DNA of 8,470 bases, from positions 1 through 8,470 of the forward strand of contig JBHHYR010000165.1 in NCBI GenBank assembly GCA_046757585.1, read 5' to 3'. This DNA is from JBHHYR01 sp046757585 (GTDB taxonomy: Bacteria; Desulfobacterota; Binatia; HRBIN30). A program made the translations under genes and the position numbers. Of the stretch, positions 5,322-8,470 are shown piece after piece; the stretch's first letter is position 1; every line of letters begins with the position of its first letter. A model generated the notes under the pieces. That model saw only the letters and a program-made list of their open reading frames with translations. It had not been told where the DNA came from and searched no databases.

Positions 5322-6157
5322 TGAGAGAAGCAGGGCAGGGGAGCCAGCGCTCGCTGGCATGGGTCGGGGGTGGCATGGTCGTGCTCTTGGCCGTGGTGGC
5401 GCTTGTAGCGCCGTGGTTGGCCCCGTTTGATCCGCTGAAGGCGGTGGCTGATAGCTTCGGAAGCCCGTTCGCACCGCAGCGAGCGTTTTGGCTGGGCACC
5501 GATGAACTCGGACGCGATGTCCTCAGCCGCCTGCTCTACGGTGCCCGCGTTTCGCTGCTGGTGGCGGTGGTCGCCACCAGCCTCACCGTCGTCATCGGCG
5601 TCAGCATCGGCGTGTGCGCGGGATATTTTGGTGGCTGGGTCGATACCGTCCTGATGCGTCTGACCGACGTCTTTCTCTCCTTTCCCGCGCTGCTGTTGGC
5701 GATCGCCCTGGCAGCGCTGTTTCAACCGGGTCTCACGGCGATCTTCGTGGTCATCGCGGTGGTAAGCTGGACGGGTGTGGCGCGTACGGTCCGTGCCGAG
5801 GTGCTTTCACTGCGCGAGCGTGACTACGTGGCAGCGGCGCGGGCGCTAGGCGCTGCGCCGCTGCACCTCATCGCGTTTCACGTCCTGCCGAACGCCCTGC
5901 CGACGATTCTCGTCATGGGCGCGCTCAGCACGTCGAACACGGTGCTGCTGGACGCTGGCCTCAGCTACCTAGGCCTGGGCGTGCCGGTGCCGACGCCGAG
6001 CTGGGGCAGAATGATCAGCGACAGCCAAACCTATTACCGGGTGGCGCCATGGTTGATGCTCTTTCCCGGCCTGGCCATCGTCTATGCGGTCATAGCGTTC
6101 AACTTCCTGGGGTACGGTCTATTGGCGCTCAGTGGCCGGCACGATCAGCGGGTATGA
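5321..6157 (+). CDS. dppC: DppC/OppC-type ABC peptide permease
   Basis: Inner-membrane permease of 278 aa and partner of the DppB-type subunit. The first helix is at about 14-35, followed by the DppC hallmark FWLGTDELGRDVLSRLLYG (56-74). Further helices fall at about 80-102, 115-135, 138-155, 194-212 and 245-268. The EAA-type ATPase-docking loop is at 167-194 (RDYVAAARALGAAPLHLIAF, then LPNALP). The SYLGLGVPVPTPSWGRMI signature (215-232) is complete. The ATG at 5321 is preferred over the upstream TTG at 5288 because AGGGTG lies five bases upstream and the N-terminus then has normal family length. The stop overlaps the next gene by four bases (ATGA). Confidence 0.93.
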   Translation: MREAGQGSQRSLAWVGGGMVVLLAVVALVAPWLAPFDPLKAVADSFGSPFAPQRAFWLGTDELGRDVLSRLLYGARVSLLVAVVATSLTVVIGVSIGVCAGYFGGWVDTVLMRLTDVFLSFPALLLAIALAALFQPGLTAIFVVIAVVSWTGVARTVRAEVLSLRERDYVAAARALGAAPLHLIAFHVLPNALPTILVMGALSTSNTVLLDAGLSYLGLGVPVPTPSWGRMISDSQTYYRVAPWLMLFPGLAIVYAVIAFNFLGYGLLALSGRHDQRV

Positions 6158-7800
6158 GATCCCGCATTGTCGCCGGGCTCCTTCTCCTGACGCTACTCGG
6201 CTGCCGCTCATCGTCGGGCAGCAGCGGAGTCGCGCTGATACCGTACCTCCGGCTGGCCGGTCAGGACGATGTGCCTACGCTCGATCCGGCCCGTGGGTAC
6301 GACACGTCCTCGTGGCAATTCGAGGAGATGCTGTTCAACACCCTCGTCGACTATGACGCCCGCGGGCGTCTCATTCAGGAACTGGCCACCGACTGGGAGG
6401 TGTCAGCTGATCAGCGGGCGTACACATTTCACCTCCGGGCCGGCGTGCGCTTTACCAACGGCCGCCCCGTGAGCGCCGCCGACGTACGTTATTCGATCGA
6501 GCGGGTACTCGATCCCCGCACCGGGTCGCAGGGCGCCGAGTTCTTTCGCAATATTGCTGGAGCTGATGCGTGTGCCAGCGGACCGTGCCGTGTCACAGGT
6601 ATCGAGACCCCTGATGCGCATACGGTGCGCTTCCATCTGCGTGACTTCGATCCGCTGTTTTTGCACAAGCTCGCGATGCCCTTCGCGGCCGCGGTGCCGT
6701 CCGAGGAAGTGGCGCGGTGGGGTGAGGACTTCGCGCGGCACCCGGTGGGAAGCGGGCCGTTCATGCTGAAAGAGTGGGTCCCGGGGCAGCACCTGCTGCT
6801 GGTTCGGAATCCGCACTACTTCGTCGCCGGAGTGCCGCGCCTCGCAGGCGTGCTGCGGCTCGTCGGCGTCAATGATGATCTGGCCTGGCTGAAATACGCC
6901 TCAGGCCAGCTTGATGTCTCCAGCATTCCCCCTGCGGAGTTTCCCCGTGTCATCCGTGACCCCCGTTATCAACCGCTCTTGCGTCACGTTACCACCATGA
7001 GAACCAGCTATCTTGGAATGAATTGCCGCATGGCCCCATTCAACGACCGGCGTGTGCGGCAGGCGATGAACGTCGCCATCGACAAGCACAAGCTGCTGCG
7101 CTTGATCAACAACCGTGGCGTCGTTGCCAAGGGCTTCCTGCCGCCGAACATGCCTGGCTACAACCCGCGGGTTCCCGGCTATCCTTTCGATCCAGCACGC
7201 GCGCGCCAGCTGCTGGCAGCGGCCGGGTATCCCAATGGCTTCACCACCACGCTCTGGGTTCGATCCGATGCAACGGCGCTGCGACTGGCACAGGCGGTGC
7301 AACAGGATTTGGCGGAGGTCAAGGTGCGCTGCCGTATCAAGGCAATCGCCTGGGGACCATTTCTGCAAGCTGTCCGGACCCCGGATCTGGTCCCGTTCTT
7401 CTCGCTCGGGTGGGAGGCGGACTTTCCGGACCCAAGCAACTTCCTGGAAGTGTTGCTGCATTCCAAATACATCGGCTCGAACAACAACACCAACTACCAC
7501 AATCCGGTGGTGGATGACCTACTCGATACGGCGGCACGCACCGTAGATCCCCAGACGCGCCTGCAGCTGCTGCGGCGCGCCGAGCTAGTGGCCGTTGCGG
7601 ATGCCCCGTGGGTGTTTCTGTACCACCCGGTCTCCTATGTCATCGTGCACCCGCGCGTCCGTGACTTCCAGCTCCATCCACTGAGACCCGCGCGTTTCGA
7701 GCGGGTGTGGCTGGCAGGTACCGCCCGCCAGCCACACGCGGTGGAGGGCGTTACCGTGCCCGCGTCGCCTGCGGCTGCACCTGCTGGGCCCGCATCCTGA
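6154..7800 (+). CDS. Family 5 ABC solute-binding lipoprotein (DppA/OppA-like)
   Basis: Membrane-anchored extracytoplasmic binding protein of 548 aa. The signal is MRSRIVAGLLLLTLLGC with lipobox LLGC and the lipidated Cys at 17. SBP_bac_5 landmarks are present: PTLDPARGYDTSSWQFEEML (41-60), FNTLVDYD, TDWEVSADQRAYTFHLRAGV (79-98), SAADVRYSIERVLDP (107-121), HPVGSGPFML (196-205) and RNPHYF (218-223). DFPDPSNFLEVLLHS followed by an Asn-rich NNNTNYHNP lies near the C-terminus. C140 and C145 (CxxxxC) could form a disulfide in the first lobe. The start at 6154 overlaps the dppC stop (ATGA) and places the lipobox correctly; an open frame reaches back to 6049 but would bury the signal. The last 20 or so residues are Ala/Pro-rich and overlap the convergent gene. 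Ligand specificity is not evident. No ABC ATPase follows, so the importer must borrow ATPases from elsewhere. Confidence 0.93.
   Translation: MRSRIVAGLLLLTLLGCRSSSGSSGVALIPYLRLAGQDDVPTLDPARGYDTSSWQFEEMLFNTLVDYDARGRLIQELATDWEVSADQRAYTFHLRAGVRFTNGRPVSAADVRYSIERVLDPRTGSQGAEFFRNIAGADACASGPCRVTGIETPDAHTVRFHLRDFDPLFLHKLAMPFAAAVPSEEVARWGEDFARHPVGSGPFMLKEWVPGQHLLLVRNPHYFVAGVPRLAGVLRLVGVNDDLAWLKYASGQLDVSSIPPAEFPRVIRDPRYQPLLRHVTTMRTSYLGMNCRMAPFNDRRVRQAMNVAIDKHKLLRLINNRGVVAKGFLPPNMPGYNPRVPGYPFDPARARQLLAAAGYPNGFTTTLWVRSDATALRLAQAVQQDLAEVKVRCRIKAIAWGPFLQAVRTPDLVPFFSLGWEADFPDPSNFLEVLLHSKYIGSNNNTNYHNPVVDDLLDTAARTVDPQTRLQLLRRAELVAVADAPWVFLYHPVSYVIVHPRVRDFQLHPLRPARFERVWLAGTARQPHAVEGVTVPASPAAAPAGPAS
7702..7740 (-). 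terminator. Strong GC hairpin at the convergent gene ends
   Basis: GTGTGGCTGGC (7705-7715) and GCCAGCCACAC (7727-7737) form a perfect 11-bp stem with an 11-nt loop; two more pairs follow beyond one mismatch. It lies 10 nt past the stop of the leftward coiled-coil gene (7751) and inside the last 100 bases of the binding-protein gene. It could end or protect the leftward transcript, or pause convergent polymerases. No T tract follows on either strand, so a classical intrinsic terminator is not shown. Confidence 0.4.
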
Positions 7801-8470
7801 AGATGAGATCCGTCACACGGCTCGCGATCTTGAGTTTGGCCGCCAACGCCTCGGTCCGGCGGTGCTCGTCGTCGAGGCGTGCACGGAGCGCGGTGTTCTC
7901 CGACCGGATCGAGCGCAGCTCGCCGTCTTCCGGCGCGCTAGGTGTAAGCGACGCTGTTGCTGCGGCGGCCGCTGCAACAGCCCGAGCGCCGGCGAGTTCC
8001 TGTTCGAGCTCTGCTGTGCGTTTCTGGCTGGCGGCGAGGCTCTGCTTGAAGCTGGCAACCACGGCGTCCTTTTCCGCCTGCAGACTCTTGAGACGCGCCT
8101 GTAGCTCGCTGCTGGAAGACGTTGCATCCTGCACGCGCGCCGCAGCCTGGCGCTCCCGCTCCTGTAGGACGCGCAGCTCCTGTGCCAAACGGGCTCGTGC
8201 CGCCCGCTCCGTTCCGAGCGCCCGCCGGAGGTCAGCAATCTCCAGCTTGGCTGCAGCGAGCTCGCTTGCAGCGCTGCCAGTGTCGCCGTAGGCGGACGAC
8301 GCCGTCTCCGCCTTGAGGCGCGCCAGTTCGCTTTCAGCCGCCTGGCGACGCTGTTGTTCATGCACCAGCTGTGCGCGCACAGCAGCAAGCACACGAGCCC
8401 TCTGTGCATCCACTGCCGGCCGAGCTGGGCCGGTGCGGAAGGTGCAAAACCCACCGGCACCAGCCTGAAC
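7751..8470 (-). CDS. Ala-rich coiled-coil protein, 5' end probably outside the window
   Basis: The frame is open from its TAA (7751-7753) to the window edge. The first start codon inside is a GTG at 8413, giving 220 aa, but it has no ribosome site. The 19 upstream codons (including GGFCTFRTGPARPA) contain no stop, so the gene may begin beyond 8470. Numbered from the GTG, residues 1-140 are nearly all heptad-like and rich in Ala, Arg, Glu and Gln (for example RLAQELRVLQERERQAAARV). Residues 143-163 form an Ala-rich linker with Pro. Residues 164-200 form a second helical stretch (ENTALRARLDDEHRRTEALA). The basic, Gln-rich tail is QVQPQATRAR. No enzyme motif or membrane helix is visible. A structural, division-, envelope- or scaffold-type role is possible but not supported specifically. 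It overlaps the binding-protein gene tail-to-tail by 50 bp. Confidence 0.65.
   Translation of the reverse strand, partial: VQAGAGGFCTFRTGPARPAVDAQRARVLAAVRAQLVHEQQRRQAAESELARLKAETASSAYGDTGSAASELAAAKLEIADLRRALGTERAARARLAQELRVLQERERQAAARVQDATSSSSELQARLKSLQAEKDAVVASFKQSLAASQKRTAELEQELAGARAVAAAAAATASLTPSAPEDGELRSIRSENTALRARLDDEHRRTEALAAKLKIASRVTDLIFRMRAQQVQPQATRAR

Noticed and set aside
5183..5725. Minus-strand 180-aa frame opposite the permease genes
   Set aside because: Antisense to two well-recognised permeases; polar, low-complexity translation without motifs.
6901..7500. Minus-strand 199-aa frame opposite the binding-protein gene
   Set aside because: Antisense to conserved SBP_bac_5 sequence; no ribosome site or recognisable domain.
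7707..8291. Plus-strand 194-aa Ser/Ala/Arg-rich frame opposite the coiled-coil gene
   Set aside because: A heptad-rich Ala/Glu/Arg gene on the other strand produces exactly this kind of repetitive shadow, and the minus-strand heptads are the better explanation.

Overview
The window is GC-rich and densely coded, with mostly G/C third codon positions. It carries a sigma-54 (NtrC-type) activator, a lipoprotein-anchored solute-binding protein and ABC peptide permeases. This points to a Gram-negative, proteobacterium-like organism or a related uncultured phylum. No rRNA, tRNA or taxon-specific gene allows a firmer placement. No IS element, CRISPR array, tRNA or phage gene was seen.

Layout. Positions 1-131 hold the possible tail of an upstream gene followed by a GGGGG/CCCCC-TTTT terminator. 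A gene-free leader of about 380 bp follows. Then comes a small basic/coiled-coil protein (516-971, +). Convergent to it is a 116-codon ORF (1083-1433, -) that resembles only the lid subdomain of a sigma-54 activator and lacks the ATPase core. After a 335-bp gene-free stretch lies a full-length NtrC-family response regulator (1769-3142, -) with GAFSGA in place of GAFTGA.

A divergent intergenic region (about 3143-3346) separates the regulator from a rightward operon that fills most of the remaining window. The operon starts with a sigma-70-like promoter (3265-3293), then a hairpin that buries a strong Shine-Dalgarno (3317-3341), then a 40-codon cysteine-rich ORF (3347-3469). Three bases later, in the same frame, comes a coiled-coil/winged-helix/PD-(D/E)XK nuclease-like protein (3473-4354). 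This overlaps a DppB-type permease (4354-5271). A 17-codon ORF overlaps both neighbours and bridges to the DppC-type permease (5321-6157), which overlaps a family-5 solute-binding lipoprotein (6154-7800). No ABC ATPase gene is present. The 3' end of the operon overlaps by 50 bp a convergent coiled-coil gene (7751-8470, -) that runs off the window.

How it may work together: only the first ORF of the rightward operon has a good ribosome binding site. Every later gene begins at or very near the preceding stop. The sequence therefore suggests that one structured leader gates translation of the whole nuclease-plus-peptide-importer unit. Joining a cysteine-rich micro-ORF and a PD-(D/E)XK protein to importer membrane and binding subunits is the most unusual aspect of the window. 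Any functional link between them is inference.
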